Shown piece by piece: positions 1 through 9,094 of a stretch of 64,000 nt of DNA. Origin of the DNA: Paenibacillus sp. FSL R10-2734 (GTDB lineage Bacteria > Bacillota > Bacilli > Paenibacillales > Paenibacillaceae); assembly GCF_037963865.1 (NCBI RefSeq), contig NZ_CP150170.1, positions 7,254,001 to 7,318,000 on the forward strand. Reading direction: 5' to 3'. The translations under genes were made by a program, and so were the position numbers. Every line of letters starts with the position of its first letter. Positions within the stretch are counted from its first letter, which is position 1. The notes beneath the pieces are model-generated. The model did not search any database. It worked only from the letters and a program-made list of their open reading frames with translations, and was not told the origin of the DNA.

Positions 1-1559
1 TTAATTACCTTTTGCAGGGCATTCTTAATTACAGAATAGGCGAGCCCTGCCGAAAGATCGGCCAGCGACGCGCCTTCCTTCTGAACCTGCTTCACTTTAG
101 AATTCATGAATACCGTACAGCGCGACCCCAGATTAACTGGTTTGGTCGCTTCGAGTGCTGACTTAGCGAACTCCTCGATCCCCAGCCCGAGCGCAGAGGC
201 AAAGCTCTCCAGGAAAGAGCCGCAGCCTGCCGAACAGGCTTCATTGAGCATCAGACTGTCGATAGCGCCGCCACGGATCTTGATGCATTTCATGTCCTGT
301 CCACCAATATCCAGAATAAAGTCTACCTCTGGCATGAACTTAGAAGCGGCTTTGTAATGAGCAACCGTCTCCACTTCACCGCCATCCGTCCACAATGCGG
401 CCTTGATTAATCCCTCACCATAACCTGTCACATAAGAGCCTGCAATATGACAACCTTCAGGTAGAACCCGATACATTTCCTTCAGTGCCTCACTCACAGA
501 ATACAAGGGGTTCCCCTTGTTGCTGCCATAAAAGGTATATAGAATTTCGTCAGCAGAGCCGGTCAGTACAAGTTTGGTTGTTGTTGAACCAGCATCGATC
601 CCCAGATAGCAAGGGCCACGATAAGCAGCCAAGTCTGATCTGGCAGCAGAGGCTTTACCGTGACGAAGACGGAACGCAGCAAGCTCAGCGGGGTTCTCAA
701 ACAACGGCGGTAATTCAGCATCCTCGGCCCGATCCAACGTAAAATCCACGGCCGCAATTCGTGCCAGCCAATCTGAAAGCGGCAAAACGATTGGATCAGC
801 CTCGGAAAGTGCAGACCCAATCGCTACGAAATACTGTGATCGCTCAGGAAACAAAATATCCGACTCAGCAAGCGCAAGCGTCTCAGCAAAACGCTGACGC
901 AGGGCTGACAAGAAGGTTAGCGGACCACCAAGAAACGCCACCCTTCCACGAATCGGACGGCCGCAGGCGAGACCACTTATCGTCTGATTGACGATACTCT
1001 GAAAAATCGAGGCTGACACATCCTCCCGGCGAGCGCCCTCGTTCAGCAGCGGCTGCACATCGCTTTTAGCGAATACACCACAGCGTGAAGCTATGGGATA
1101 GATTCGCTCATGCTTCTCCGCCAATGCATTTAAGCCTGCCGGGTCGGTTTGTAGCAGCGATGCCATCTGATCGATGAATGCTCCCGTTCCGCCCGCGCAG
1201 GCTGTATTCATACGTTGCTCAATGCCACCTCGAAGATAAATAATCTTGGCATCCTCACCGCCCAGTTCAATCGCTGTATCGCATTCCGGGATCAGCTCGC
1301 CGATCGCCTTCGTACAGGCGATTACCTCCTGAACGAAAGGCACGCCTCCGAGTTTGGATAAAGACAACCCTGAGGAACCGCTTACAGTAAGACTTACTTC
1401 CCTCTCTAGAAATCTGTCCCGTACGTCAGATAGAAGAGAGAGGGCTGCTTTTTTTATGTCGCTATAATGTCTTACATAGTCCTGATAAACAATAGTATTA
1501 CGCTCTATAACAACCAATTTTGCAGTAGTTGATCCGATATCAAGGCCAATACGCAGCAT
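1..1559 (-). CDS. 2-hydroxyacyl-CoA dehydratase activase, partial (C-terminus beyond left edge)
   Basis: I translated this by hand from the ATG at 1557-1559; the frame stays open to base 1, so at least 519 residues of a longer protein are visible. Two tandem BadF/BadG/HgdC-type ATPase domains are seen: the first opens with LRIGLDIGSTTAKL and carries NTACAGGTGAF and SRCGVFAKSDVQ, the second opens near residue 330 with LGIDAGSTTTKL and carries NEACSAGCGSF and SRCTVFMNSKV. In the characterised family the cysteines in these two motifs bind a bridging [4Fe-4S] cluster, and ATP hydrolysis drives electron transfer to a 2-hydroxyacyl-CoA dehydratase. Double-activase proteins in Firmicutes usually continue into DUF2229 and HgdB-like regions for about 1400 residues, so two thirds probably lies outside. 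The physiological substrate is unknown. Confidence 0.9.
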   Translation of the reverse strand, partial: MLRIGLDIGSTTAKLVVIERNTIVYQDYVRHYSDIKKAALSLLSDVRDRFLEREVSLTVSGSSGLSLSKLGGVPFVQEVIACTKAIGELIPECDTAIELGGEDAKIIYLRGGIEQRMNTACAGGTGAFIDQMASLLQTDPAGLNALAEKHERIYPIASRCGVFAKSDVQPLLNEGARREDVSASIFQSIVNQTISGLACGRPIRGRVAFLGGPLTFLSALRQRFAETLALAESDILFPERSQYFVAIGSALSEADPIVLPLSDWLARIAAVDFTLDRAEDAELPPLFENPAELAAFRLRHGKASAARSDLAAYRGPCYLGIDAGSTTTKLVLTGSADEILYTFYGSNKGNPLYSVSEALKEMYRVLPEGCHIAGSYVTGYGEGLIKAALWTDGGEVETVAHYKAASKFMPEVDFILDIGGQDMKCIKIRGGAIDSLMLNEACSAGCGSFLESFASALGLGIEEFAKSALEATKPVNLGSRCTVFMNSKVKQVQKEGASLADLSAGLAYSVIKNALQKVI

Positions 1560-1682
1560 TATCACTACACCACCTCGTCTTGCTCCAAATTTGAAGCAAT
1601 TATGAGGAAACTATATCATGACAATACCTTATGAAAGCTGTTAAAAATGTAACAGACTTTTACAAAAAGTTATTAACAAACT

Positions 1683-2150
1683 TTATGATTTGGAAATCCC
1701 TGCTATGGTAGATGCTACATGACCTTTCACTCGTACTTTCCGCCATTCTTCGATTAAAATTCCCTGCTCATCAATTAGAAAAGTAGAACGTACTATTCCC
1801 ATAAATTCTCTGCCATAGAGCTTCTTAAGCTGCCATACCCCGAACATTTCACTGACCTTATGATCCTCATCAGACAACAGTGGAAAGGGCAGACTATTCT
1901 TCTCCGTAAATCTCATATGCGATGCCAAGGGATCTGGACTGATGCCTAGAACAACCGCACCAAGCGTAGTAATCTGGTCATGGGCGTCACGGAACTCGCA
2001 GGCCTCCTGCGTACAAGCTGGTGTCATATTTTTAGGATAAAAATATAAAATGACCTTTCGGCTCAGATAATCACTTAAACTAACCTCTTGCCCACTGGAG
2101 GACGGAAGGGTGAAATTCGGTACTTTTTGTCCAATAGCTACTACGTTCAA
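1683..2150 (-). CDS. bcp: Thioredoxin-dependent thiol peroxidase, Bcp/PrxQ family
   Basis: A 155-residue peroxiredoxin that reduces H2O2 and alkyl hydroperoxides using thioredoxin. The motif TPACTQEACEFRD gives the peroxidatic Cys and a second Cys five residues later, the arrangement of atypical 2-Cys Bcp/PrxQ enzymes. I start it at TTG 2150 (LNVVAIGQKVPNFTLP) because AGAAGGAGTGG lies just upstream; longer in-frame extensions would run into the divergent LCP gene and add a non-homologous hydrophobic tail. Length fits the family (about 150-157 aa). The gene is divergent from the LCP gene, with about 105 bp between the start codons. Confidence 0.9.
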   Translation of the reverse strand: MNVVAIGQKVPNFTLPSSSGQEVSLSDYLSRKVILYFYPKNMTPACTQEACEFRDAHDQITTLGAVVLGISPDPLASHMRFTEKNSLPFPLLSDEDHKVSEMFGVWQLKKLYGREFMGIVRSTFLIDEQGILIEEWRKVRVKGHVASTIAGISKS

Positions 2151-2192
2151 GTTATATCCACTCCTTCTTGATATTGGTGGATTGAGCATGAA

Positions 2193-2221
2193 TTGCGCGT
2201 ATCCCCAAAAGAAATTATAAT
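2193..2221 (+). promoter_or_regulatory. Probable sigma-A-type promoter of the LCP gene
   Basis: TTGCGC (2193-2198), a 17-bp spacer and a perfect TATAAT (2216-2221) precede the LCP start at 2256 by about 35 bp. The -10 is consensus and the -35 matches at three positions only. Confidence 0.5.
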
Positions 2222-2255
2222 GTAGAGAATGTGAATGCGAAAGGAAGAACGAGAA

Positions 2256-3299
2256 ATGCCACCTAGAAAGAGAAGGCACGCAAAGACTGGTACGTCAAAA
2301 AAGAAACCGATACTTTGGACGCTGGCCATTATACTCCTACTTATTATCGGTGGGGCCATTTACTACTTTACAACCATTTACGCTGAGCTTGGCAGCATGT
2401 CGAACACCGAGAATTCACCATTTAAGAATGCTGAAACCGTTGATGTTGACACTCCGGAGCCTCCAAAGTGGGAAGGTACAGAGCCTGTTAATATACTACT
2501 AATGGGTGTGGATGCCCGCGGTGTCAAGAAGGGGGAAATCCCTCGTTCAGATACGATGCTCGTCGCTTCACTAGATCCCGTGAAGAAGAAGATCAGCGTA
2601 TTCTCCATCCTTAGAGATACGTATGTTTCGATTCCAGATCACGGCAAGAAACGTATTAATTCAGCTATAATTTATGGACCTAACACGGCGATGCAGACCG
2701 TAAGCGATTTGCTTGGCATCCCGATTCAATATTATGTCTACACAGACTTCCAAGGATTCATCAAGCTAGTAGATGCCGTTGGCGGTGTAGATTATGAAGT
2801 CGAGAAAGATATGGTGTACAAGACCATTGCAGACGGTCCCGAATATGACATTGATCTTAAAAAAGGATATCAGCATCTCGACGGCAACAAGGCACTGCAA
2901 TATGTACGCTTTCGGCATGACGCTACCTCGGACTTCACTCGGACCGAGCGCCAGCGTGCATTTCTCAAGGTTGTGGCTGACAAACTAATTCAGACCACGT
3001 CCATTATCAAGCTACCGAATATTTTGTCTCAAGTTACGCCTTATATTGAAACCAATATGTCAGTAAATGATATGTGGAAGCTGGCAACCGTTGGGTATGA
3101 CAGCACTATGAGTGGTAGCGCGCAAATTCCACCGATGGATCTGCTCAAAGAGGAGAGCGTTGACGGAGCACAAGTCATAGGCATTCGCAGTGAGAATAAA
3201 TTAAAGGAATTTGTTCAGGATACCTTAAAAGGCCCTGAGCCAACACCTTCACCTTCACCGGAAACCAGTACAAATAGTAACACTAGCGGAACCCAATAA
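2256..3299 (+). CDS. LytR-CpsA-Psr (LCP) family cell-wall polymer ligase
   Basis: A 347-residue membrane-anchored protein of the LCP family, which transfers undecaprenyl-pyrophosphate-linked anionic polymers (teichoic acid, capsule) onto peptidoglycan. A basic N-terminus is followed by one transmembrane helix (about residues 20-42: WTLAIILLLIIGGAIYYF), then the extracellular LCP domain with NILLMGVDAR, the arginine-rich SDTMLV/SILRDTYV core and YVRFRHD. A low-complexity Pro/Ser/Thr tail ends it. I choose ATG 2256 because AGGAAG sits 8 nt upstream; ATG 2235 has no ribosome site. No transcription terminator is seen before hemL. The natural polymer substrate cannot be told from sequence. Confidence 0.88.
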   Translation: MPPRKRRHAKTGTSKKKPILWTLAIILLLIIGGAIYYFTTIYAELGSMSNTENSPFKNAETVDVDTPEPPKWEGTEPVNILLMGVDARGVKKGEIPRSDTMLVASLDPVKKKISVFSILRDTYVSIPDHGKKRINSAIIYGPNTAMQTVSDLLGIPIQYYVYTDFQGFIKLVDAVGGVDYEVEKDMVYKTIADGPEYDIDLKKGYQHLDGNKALQYVRFRHDATSDFTRTERQRAFLKVVADKLIQTTSIIKLPNILSQVTPYIETNMSVNDMWKLATVGYDSTMSGSAQIPPMDLLKEESVDGAQVIGIRSENKLKEFVQDTLKGPEPTPSPSPETSTNSNTSGTQ

Positions 3300-3352
3300 G
3301 GTTCTTGACAAGCAACGTTCACAAGTAGACACAGCAGGGAATCACCGTTACT

Positions 3353-3396
3353 TGGTATAATACGGGCGGACAGCGGAAATCACCGTTGTTCGCCCG
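3353..3396 (+). promoter_or_regulatory. Extended -10 promoter and adjoining 14-bp inverted repeat upstream of hemL
   Basis: TGGTATAAT (3353-3361) is an extended -10 element with no good -35. Just downstream, CGGGCGGACAGCGG (3363-3376) and CCGTTGTTCGCCCG (3383-3396) form a 14-bp stem with two G-U pairs and a 6-nt loop. No U-run follows, so it is not an intrinsic terminator. The expected start site falls inside the left arm, so this could be an operator rather than a leader hairpin. GAATCACCGTT occurs twice here (around 3339 and 3377). Confidence 0.4.
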
Positions 3397-3434
3397 TTCC
3401 CATGAGCATCGACAAACGAAAGGATGATCACACT

Positions 3435-4751
3435 ATGAATCGTTCCACATCAGAGCAACTTTATCAGGAAGCCCTTCAACATATCGTCGGAGGTGTGAAT
3501 AGCCCCTCCCGTTCCTTCAAAGCCGTTGGCGGCGGTGCACCCGTATTTATGAAACGCGCCAGTGGATCTCACTTCTGGGATGAAGACGGCAACGAATATA
3601 TAGATTATCTACAAGCTTATGGCCCGATCATTACCGGCCATGCTCATCCTCACATTACGAAAGCAATCACTACAGCTGCGGAGAATGGTGTACTTTACGG
3701 AACCCCGACCCAGCTCGAAATCAAGCTTGCTAAAATGCTAAAAGAAGCTATTCCTTCCATGGATAAAGTACGGTTCGTCAATTCCGGCACAGAAGCGGTT
3801 ATGACTACCATTCGTGTAGCTCGTGCTTATACAAAGCGCAGCAAAATCGTGAAATTCGCTGGCTGTTACCACGGCCACTCCGATCTGGTGCTCGTAGCAG
3901 CAGGATCTGGACCTTCTACGCTTGGCATTCCGGATAGTGCCGGTGTTCCAAGCAGTATCGCACAGGAAGTAATCACTGTTCCTTTTAATGATCTAGATAG
4001 CCTGCGAGAGGCACTGGAAAAATGGGGCGAAGATGTCGCCGCTGTCATGGTTGAACCGATCGTCGGCAATTTCGGTATGGTTATGCCTAAGCCTGGTTTC
4101 CTCGAAGAACTATGCAAGCTGGCTCATGATAACGGCTCACTCGTTATTTATGACGAGGTCATTACCGCTTTCCGCTTCCACTATGGTTCCACACAGACTT
4201 ATGCAGGACTTGATAACCATGAAGACATTACTCCTGACCTTACAGCACTCGGCAAAATCATCGGTGGCGGCTTGCCTATCGGTGCTTACGGCGGACGTAA
4301 GCATGTGATGGAACAAGTAGCTCCACTAGGACCGGCTTACCAAGCGGGAACCATGGCGGGAAATCCTGCGTCCATTTCCGCTGGGATTGCCTGTCTGGAA
4401 GTGCTGAGTGCAGAAGGCGTATACGATGAGATGGAACGGCTTGCGATTCGTCTTGTCGACGGACTTCAGGAATCGGCAGACCGTCATGGCATCCCACTGA
4501 CGATCAACCGCATCCGTGGTTCATTCTCCACTCATTTCTGTGATCATCCAGTTACAAATTACGATGAGGCACAGGATACAGATGGCGAATTGTTCGCTAG
4601 CTTCTTCCGTCACATGTTGAACCGTGGGATCAACTTGGCCCCTTCTAAATATGAAGCTTGGTTCCTGACCACAGCGCATACCGTTACGGATATCGAAGCT
4701 ACACTAATTGCAGCAGAAGCGTCCTTCCGTGCTATGGCGTCTGAGAAATAA
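3435..4751 (+). CDS. hemL: Glutamate-1-semialdehyde 2,1-aminomutase
   Basis: A 438-residue PLP enzyme that converts glutamate-1-semialdehyde to 5-aminolevulinate in the C5 haem pathway. It is a class-III aminotransferase fold with family motifs near the N-terminus (IVGGVNSPSRSFKAVGG), RFVNSGTEAVM for cofactor phosphate binding, YDEVITAFR, and the PLP-lysine segment LGKIIGGGLPIGAYGG. I choose ATG 3435, which has AAAGGATG upstream; the in-frame ATG at 3402 lies in the hairpin region without a ribosome site. It is not adjacent to other hem genes, which matches a second, stand-alone hemL copy (GsaB type), but that cannot be proven from one window. Confidence 0.93.
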   Translation: MNRSTSEQLYQEALQHIVGGVNSPSRSFKAVGGGAPVFMKRASGSHFWDEDGNEYIDYLQAYGPIITGHAHPHITKAITTAAENGVLYGTPTQLEIKLAKMLKEAIPSMDKVRFVNSGTEAVMTTIRVARAYTKRSKIVKFAGCYHGHSDLVLVAAGSGPSTLGIPDSAGVPSSIAQEVITVPFNDLDSLREALEKWGEDVAAVMVEPIVGNFGMVMPKPGFLEELCKLAHDNGSLVIYDEVITAFRFHYGSTQTYAGLDNHEDITPDLTALGKIIGGGLPIGAYGGRKHVMEQVAPLGPAYQAGTMAGNPASISAGIACLEVLSAEGVYDEMERLAIRLVDGLQESADRHGIPLTINRIRGSFSTHFCDHPVTNYDEAQDTDGELFASFFRHMLNRGINLAPSKYEAWFLTTAHTVTDIEATLIAAEASFRAMASEK

Positions 4752-4781
4752 GACTTTAATTACTGCCACTGAATATACTAA

Positions 4782-4817
4782 AACCTACCACCAAGTTTCT
4801 GGTGGTAGGTTTTTTTG
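4782..4817 (+). terminator. Intrinsic terminator of hemL
   Basis: AACCTACCACCA / TGGTGGTAGGTT form a 12-bp perfect stem with a 6-nt loop, followed by a run of T. Confidence 0.9.
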
Positions 4818-4825
4818 AATAAGCA

Positions 4826-5446
4826 TTATTCGAAATCGACTTGCTTGTCCAATATAACCTCCGTCATTGCAGGTCCAATCATTCGGTCTTCTCCAGGTAT
4901 TAAGGAAAAATAAACATCCGCCAGATCCGTTGGTAGCGGTGGTGAGATCAAGAACTGCATTTGTGTATTGGCGCCCCCTCCGTGACCTCCATGCGGTTGG
5001 ATTTCATAGGTTCGCTCACTCATAATCTCCAATGTTAAAGCGGCTCTAAGATGAACATGCTCCACAGTTTCTTTTAAATACTTAATCTCCACCGTAACTA
5101 TACTAAGCGCTTCATACTGCATAGCATGTGTCAGTGTATACTCGCAATCTTCGAGGACTGTCCGCTTCACAATTGGAAGTACACCGAGTAGTAAGCCGGG
5201 CTCTTCCCAATATTTTCGTCTAGGCACAGCCTCATTCAGACTATGTATATACTTTACAATCTGAGAAGTATCCATCTCGAACCTGGCCGCCCATTCCTCA
5301 AGGAGCTCACTCTCGGGGGAAAACCGTTTTTTTCCTGTTATAGCTTTACGTTCCTGAATCAATGATAAAATCTGCTCGTCAATCTTCTTAACCTCATCAT
5401 TGTATTCGTTGACTACGCCTCTTATTGGTATTCTGCTCCAACCCAT
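4826..5446 (-). CDS. Conserved hypothetical protein
   Basis: A 206-residue soluble protein that I do not recognise. It starts at ATG 5446 behind a strong AGAAGGAGG. The first 70 residues are helical and charged (NDEVKKIDEQILSLIQERKA), resembling the first helix of chorismate-mutase-like proteins, but no catalytic pattern could be matched. A Gly/His-rich stretch (QPHGGHGGGANTQ) lies near residue 155. It is a single gene, convergent with hemL and sharing its terminator region. Confidence 0.7.
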   Translation of the reverse strand: MGWSRIPIRGVVNEYNDEVKKIDEQILSLIQERKAITGKKRFSPESELLEEWAARFEMDTSQIVKYIHSLNEAVPRRKYWEEPGLLLGVLPIVKRTVLEDCEYTLTHAMQYEALSIVTVEIKYLKETVEHVHLRAALTLEIMSERTYEIQPHGGHGGGANTQMQFLISPPLPTDLADVYFSLIPGEDRMIGPAMTEVILDKQVDFE

Positions 5447-5554
5447 TTAAAAGCCTCCTTCTGATAATAAAATTAATTTCAACCCATTAGCTATAATGGT
5501 AACTCCTTTGGATTATTTTGTAAAATAATTGAATTCATTCAATCCTGCAAATAA

Positions 5555-5603
5555 CAAAAAAAGCGTGTGTCCATCAGCTATAAGCTGTAAGATCACACGC
5601 TTT
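5555..5603 (-). terminator. Intrinsic terminator of def
   Basis: AAGCGTGTG (5561-5569) pairs with CACACGCTT (5594-5602), with an inner CAGCT/AGCTG stem; on the minus strand it ends in TTTTTTTGTT. Confidence 0.85.
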
Positions 5604-5622
5604 ATGATTCAGAGATGTTCTT

Positions 5623-6213
5623 TTACTCGTACAAGTTGCGGATTTCCACTCCCTGAGGAAGCTTGAATGGATGCTCCTTATTGATCCGGTCGTAGAACAT
5701 GATTCCGTCGAGATGGTCAATCTCATGCTGGATGATAATAGCTTGGTAGCCCTTAAATTTAAGAACAACCACATTACCCTCAAGATCAAATCCCTTTACC
5801 TTTACAGATTCATAACGAGGTACAAATCCATGCACCGGTCGATCAACGGACAGACACCCCTCACTCTCTGGTAAGTACACCATGGTTAGTGAGTGACTGA
5901 TGATCTTAGGGTTAACCCAAGCATGCTCTACGATCCTCCCTCTCTCGTCCGTAGAATACATCACGAACATACGCTTCGTAAGGCCGATTTGATTCGCCGA
6001 CAGACCTACGCCAGAGCGTAAATTGTATTCTTCGGAAATCTCTGGGTCCTGACTGTTCTTCAGAAACTGAAGCATACATTGCAAAGTCTCACGATCCTCC
6101 TCCTTTAAAGGAAGCTCCACGGGTTCTGCTACGGTACGAAGCACGGGATGGCCTTCCCGTACAATATCATCCATGGTGATGATATATTCAGCTGTAAATT
6201 TTGAACTAGACAA
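5623..6213 (-). CDS. def: Peptide deformylase
   Basis: A 196-residue metalloprotease that removes the formyl group from nascent N-termini. All three family motifs are present: GVGLSANQIG, EGCLSV and QHEIDHLDG, with the Cys and two His that hold the metal and the Glu that acts as base. The length and the insertions around the first motif indicate the type-2 class of Gram-positive bacteria. The start is uncertain: TTG 6213 has AAAGGTGG at 8 nt and is preferred, while GTG 6225, four codons upstream, has only a weak AAGG. It is monocistronic. Confidence 0.93.
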   Translation of the reverse strand: MSSSKFTAEYIITMDDIVREGHPVLRTVAEPVELPLKEEDRETLQCMLQFLKNSQDPEISEEYNLRSGVGLSANQIGLTKRMFVMYSTDERGRIVEHAWVNPKIISHSLTMVYLPESEGCLSVDRPVHGFVPRYESVKVKGFDLEGNVVVLKFKGYQAIIIQHEIDHLDGIMFYDRINKEHPFKLPQGVEIRNLYE

Positions 6214-6274
6214 TATTCCATCCACCTTTGCCTTACGGGCTTAATTTAAACTACTTATGATATAATATGCAGAT

Positions 6275-7567
6275 TTATGGATTTATGAAAGCAGTACGCA
6301 GTTTGCTACTGTAATTAACATCGAAGCCAAGTCCTGTTGCCAATGCGGCAAGGGGAAGATAAGTTTTATCTTCTTTGCCTACCTTTTGCAGAAAAGCAGG
6401 AGTATCAATGGCTACATTCTCTCCATTCACCTTAATAAATTTGCTGCCGATAGTGATTACAACAGTTCGTCCACCGTACACGATAGTTGCGCTGGAGGTT
6501 TTGTTATCCCACTTCCCGCTTGCTCCCACAGCATTTAGAATATCTTTAAGCGCCAAGAAATTCTGGCCATTCTTAAGGATAGGCTTATTAGGTGTATTTA
6601 GCTCTACGCCCTTCACAACAATCGACATAGGTACAGAAGTCGAAGCCATCGTAGCTACAGTAGGGACGCGATACTCTCCCCAGTGTAATTCAGCAAAGAC
6701 TTTAGCAATGGTCTCGTATCCGAGCTGTGTAGGGTGAAAATCTGCTTGCCCCGCTCCAATAATGTGCGTCAGCGAGCCTTCCGATCCAGCAAACTTTTCT
6801 GTTACATGTGCTACTTGTACCTTTGCACCCTCTTGATTTACGCTTGCGGCCACACGATCTGCTGTTTCTGTAAATTGGGCTGCTGCTGTCATCAATTTGG
6901 TGTACATCGCACCAAGAGCGATCTTAGGGGCAGGCTGATATTGGTCAGCCAGTATAATCGTCGCTTGTGGATTTACCGCACGAATATTCTCCAGACTTGC
7001 CTTCACATTCGTATTGTAATCCGCTAGCTTCTGCTCTAGCTGGGCTTGGAAATCTGCATCCGTCAGTTCCTTAACCTGTAAAAACAGACGACTTACGTCA
7101 TTCCCTCCAATTGTAATGGTAATCAGATCGGCTTCCTTTAGTTCTGCTGCGATCTGTGGGGTTAACTTCACAAACTGGTCCATTCTCGGATCAGGCAGAC
7201 CTGGCTGAATTTGTTCAGAGGTAATCGCTGAACCATCCTTAATCGCTCCTGTATAATTACGTAATCCAGCCGTAGTCAGTCCTAGAATACCATAATTAGT
7301 TAGCTCACTTCTGCCATGATACCAACCCTGCTCGAGCAGTCTTTCCGCATAGCCATATGGCTTGGTATTCACATCTGTCATTCCTGGCTCATATCCAGCA
7401 GTAATGGAATCGCCGAGAGCTACGATGCGGAAGACATCCTGCCCCGAGTCTTGCGATACAGTCGTGTCAGCCGCATTTGCCGATCCAGCACCTACACTGA
7501 TCAGCGCGGATAACAATAGCAGGCTGCTTGTGCTCGCTGCCAAAATTCGTTTCCACTTACTCAGCAT
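6275..7567 (-). CDS. Secreted SGNH/GDSL-type hydrolase with C-terminal copper-amine-oxidase-N-like domain
   Basis: A 430-residue exported protein. A signal peptide (about residues 1-32, ending SANA) precedes an SGNH esterase domain with block I IVALGDSITAG, block III ITIGGND and block V DFHPTQLGY, which supply Ser, Asn and the Asp/His pair. The last 120 residues (FLALKDILNAVGASG, TYLPLAALATGLGF) match the copper-amine-oxidase N-terminal-like repeat that decorates many Paenibacillus surface proteins and has no known catalytic role. The start is ATG 7567 behind GGGAGG. The likely activity is as a lipase, esterase or carbohydrate deacetylase; the substrate is unknown. Confidence 0.85.
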   Translation of the reverse strand: MLSKWKRILAASTSSLLLLSALISVGAGSANAADTTVSQDSGQDVFRIVALGDSITAGYEPGMTDVNTKPYGYAERLLEQGWYHGRSELTNYGILGLTTAGLRNYTGAIKDGSAITSEQIQPGLPDPRMDQFVKLTPQIAAELKEADLITITIGGNDVSRLFLQVKELTDADFQAQLEQKLADYNTNVKASLENIRAVNPQATIILADQYQPAPKIALGAMYTKLMTAAAQFTETADRVAASVNQEGAKVQVAHVTEKFAGSEGSLTHIIGAGQADFHPTQLGYETIAKVFAELHWGEYRVPTVATMASTSVPMSIVVKGVELNTPNKPILKNGQNFLALKDILNAVGASGKWDNKTSSATIVYGGRTVVITIGSKFIKVNGENVAIDTPAFLQKVGKEDKTYLPLAALATGLGFDVNYSSKLRTAFINP

Positions 7568-7621
7568 CGTATCCCTCCCAAATTGTTCTAACTCCCATTC
7601 TACCATCCCTGTTAGTAACGC

Positions 7622-7656
7622 AAAAGAGCGGCTTCCCATAATCGGGAAGCCGCCCT
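7622..7656 (-). terminator. Intrinsic terminator of the suhB-like operon
   Basis: GCGGCTTCCC (7628-7637) pairs perfectly with GGGAAGCCGC (7644-7653) across a 6-nt loop; the minus-strand product then reads TCTTTTG. Confidence 0.75.
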
Positions 7657-7694
7657 ACGAATTACTATTATTCACAAAGCTGAAAACGATTGTA

Positions 7695-7955
7695 TTACTC
7701 TTTATCTGAATCCTCTTGAGAATTCAAATGCTTCCCAGCTCGCTCCAGATACTTATCATAGCGGTCGTCTAGCTCGTGTCCAATCTTACGATAACGCAGC
7801 GTTTCCTCCACAATAGGATCCATTGTGGTCTGGATACGGATTTCATACTTCGGAGAGATTTCACGAATTTCTTTAGCTGTACGGTCGTCCTGTTCCATCT
7901 CGCCATCTATCAACATTTCGCTTAGCTTGCGTTCCAGATCATCCTTCTCGCTCAT
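7695..7955 (-). CDS. Small conserved hypothetical protein
   Basis: An 86-residue, highly charged, probably helical protein with no recognised domain. It starts at ATG 7955 with GGGAGG about 10 nt upstream, 15 bp after the inositol-phosphatase gene, so the two are almost certainly co-transcribed and share the terminator at 7622-7656. No cysteines, signal peptide or membrane segment are present. The function is unknown. Confidence 0.72.
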   Translation of the reverse strand: MSEKDDLERKLSEMLIDGEMEQDDRTAKEIREISPKYEIRIQTTMDPIVEETLRYRKIGHELDDRYDKYLERAGKHLNSQEDSDKE

Positions 7956-7970
7956 GATGCATCGTCCTCC

Positions 7971-8855
7971 CTAAAGCTTATATCCTGTTGCTTCAGCATT
8001 CTTTAGTGACGAAACCAAATATTCGTGAATGTGACCATTACTTGCTACTACATGACGAGTGCCAATATCGTATGGACGCCCAAGAGTATCTGTGATTGTA
8101 CCGCCTGATTCGAGTACAAGAAGTACTCCAGCAGCACAATCCCAAGGACTTAAACCTACTTCCCAATATCCGTCTACCCGACCTGCTGCCACATAAGCCA
8201 AATGTAGAGCGGCCGAGCCTCCTGCACGAATACCACGAATCTGCGGAAGAATGCTCTGCAGTCCTGCCATGTTCACAGGCTGTGCAAATTCACGGTCCGG
8301 CGGAAAGCCCATAGCAATCAAGCTATCTCCAAAAACGCTCTCCGTAGAAACTGAGGTAGGAACACCATGCATATAGGCTCCCTTACCTTTTTCGGCGACG
8401 AACATTTCATCACTTATCGGGTCGTAAATTACGCCAACCGTTAATTCTCCACGAATCACCAAAGCAATGGAGACACAGTAAAACGGAAATCCGTGTACAA
8501 AATTAGTCGTACCATCTACAGGATCTACAATCCACAGATATTCATGCTCACGAGCTTCTTCCAATGCAGCGGTTGCTGCTGCTGCTCCCGGCGATACGCC
8601 TTCCTCACCGAGGATCGCATGGTCTGGAAAATGCGTCAGAATCAACCTGCGGATCATCTGTTCAACACCTTTATCTACTTCAGTAACCAGATCCTGTGCA
8701 GAAGTCTTCGTACTAAGTTCCTTCACCAGGCCTTGTCTGCTCTTTATCCATTCGCCTGCTTTGGCAGCAGCATTAATGGCTACTGCCGTATGCCCCTTGC
8801 TCGACACTACATAGGGCTCACGTTCGTTCTTACCCTCTGGTTTTAAAGGACTCAT
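7971..8855 (-). CDS. Inositol monophosphatase family protein
   Basis: A 294-residue Mg2+-dependent, Li+-sensitive-type phosphatase. The family's metal and catalytic motifs are visible: ILGEEG, IVDPVDGTTNFVHGFPF and, near the C-terminus, WDCAAGVLLVLESGG. Members hydrolyse inositol monophosphate, fructose-1,6-bisphosphate or 3'-phosphoadenosine phosphate, and sequence alone does not choose between them. About 30 extra residues precede the usual N-terminus. ATG 8855 has GGAG 7 nt upstream. It is the first gene of a two-gene operon. Confidence 0.9.
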   Translation of the reverse strand: MSPLKPEGKNEREPYVVSSKGHTAVAINAAAKAGEWIKSRQGLVKELSTKTSAQDLVTEVDKGVEQMIRRLILTHFPDHAILGEEGVSPGAAAATAALEEAREHEYLWIVDPVDGTTNFVHGFPFYCVSIALVIRGELTVGVIYDPISDEMFVAEKGKGAYMHGVPTSVSTESVFGDSLIAMGFPPDREFAQPVNMAGLQSILPQIRGIRAGGSAALHLAYVAAGRVDGYWEVGLSPWDCAAGVLLVLESGGTITDTLGRPYDIGTRHVVASNGHIHEYLVSSLKNAEATGYKL

Positions 8856-9094
8856 ATCTTCACTCCGCTTCCTTGAACATAATCGCCATTGGCATGAAAT
8901 TTAAAGAAACCCTATTCACAATACCGTGCAATACGTCAAAACGTTCTCAAAGTTCCGCCATAAGGGATACCCAATGCTCATATGATCCCTTGAATGTTAA
9001 TCGTAATAAAGTTTCATTCAACGTACCCTATTTCAAGTTACATATCAAGTCATGATATGGCCCGTATTCAGGACCTATCGCCTTATTTTCATTG

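Noticed and set aside
2147..2279. N-terminal extension of the Bcp peroxiredoxin to 198 residues
   Set aside because: It overlaps the divergent LCP gene and promoter; TTG 2150 has a strong ribosome site and gives the family length.
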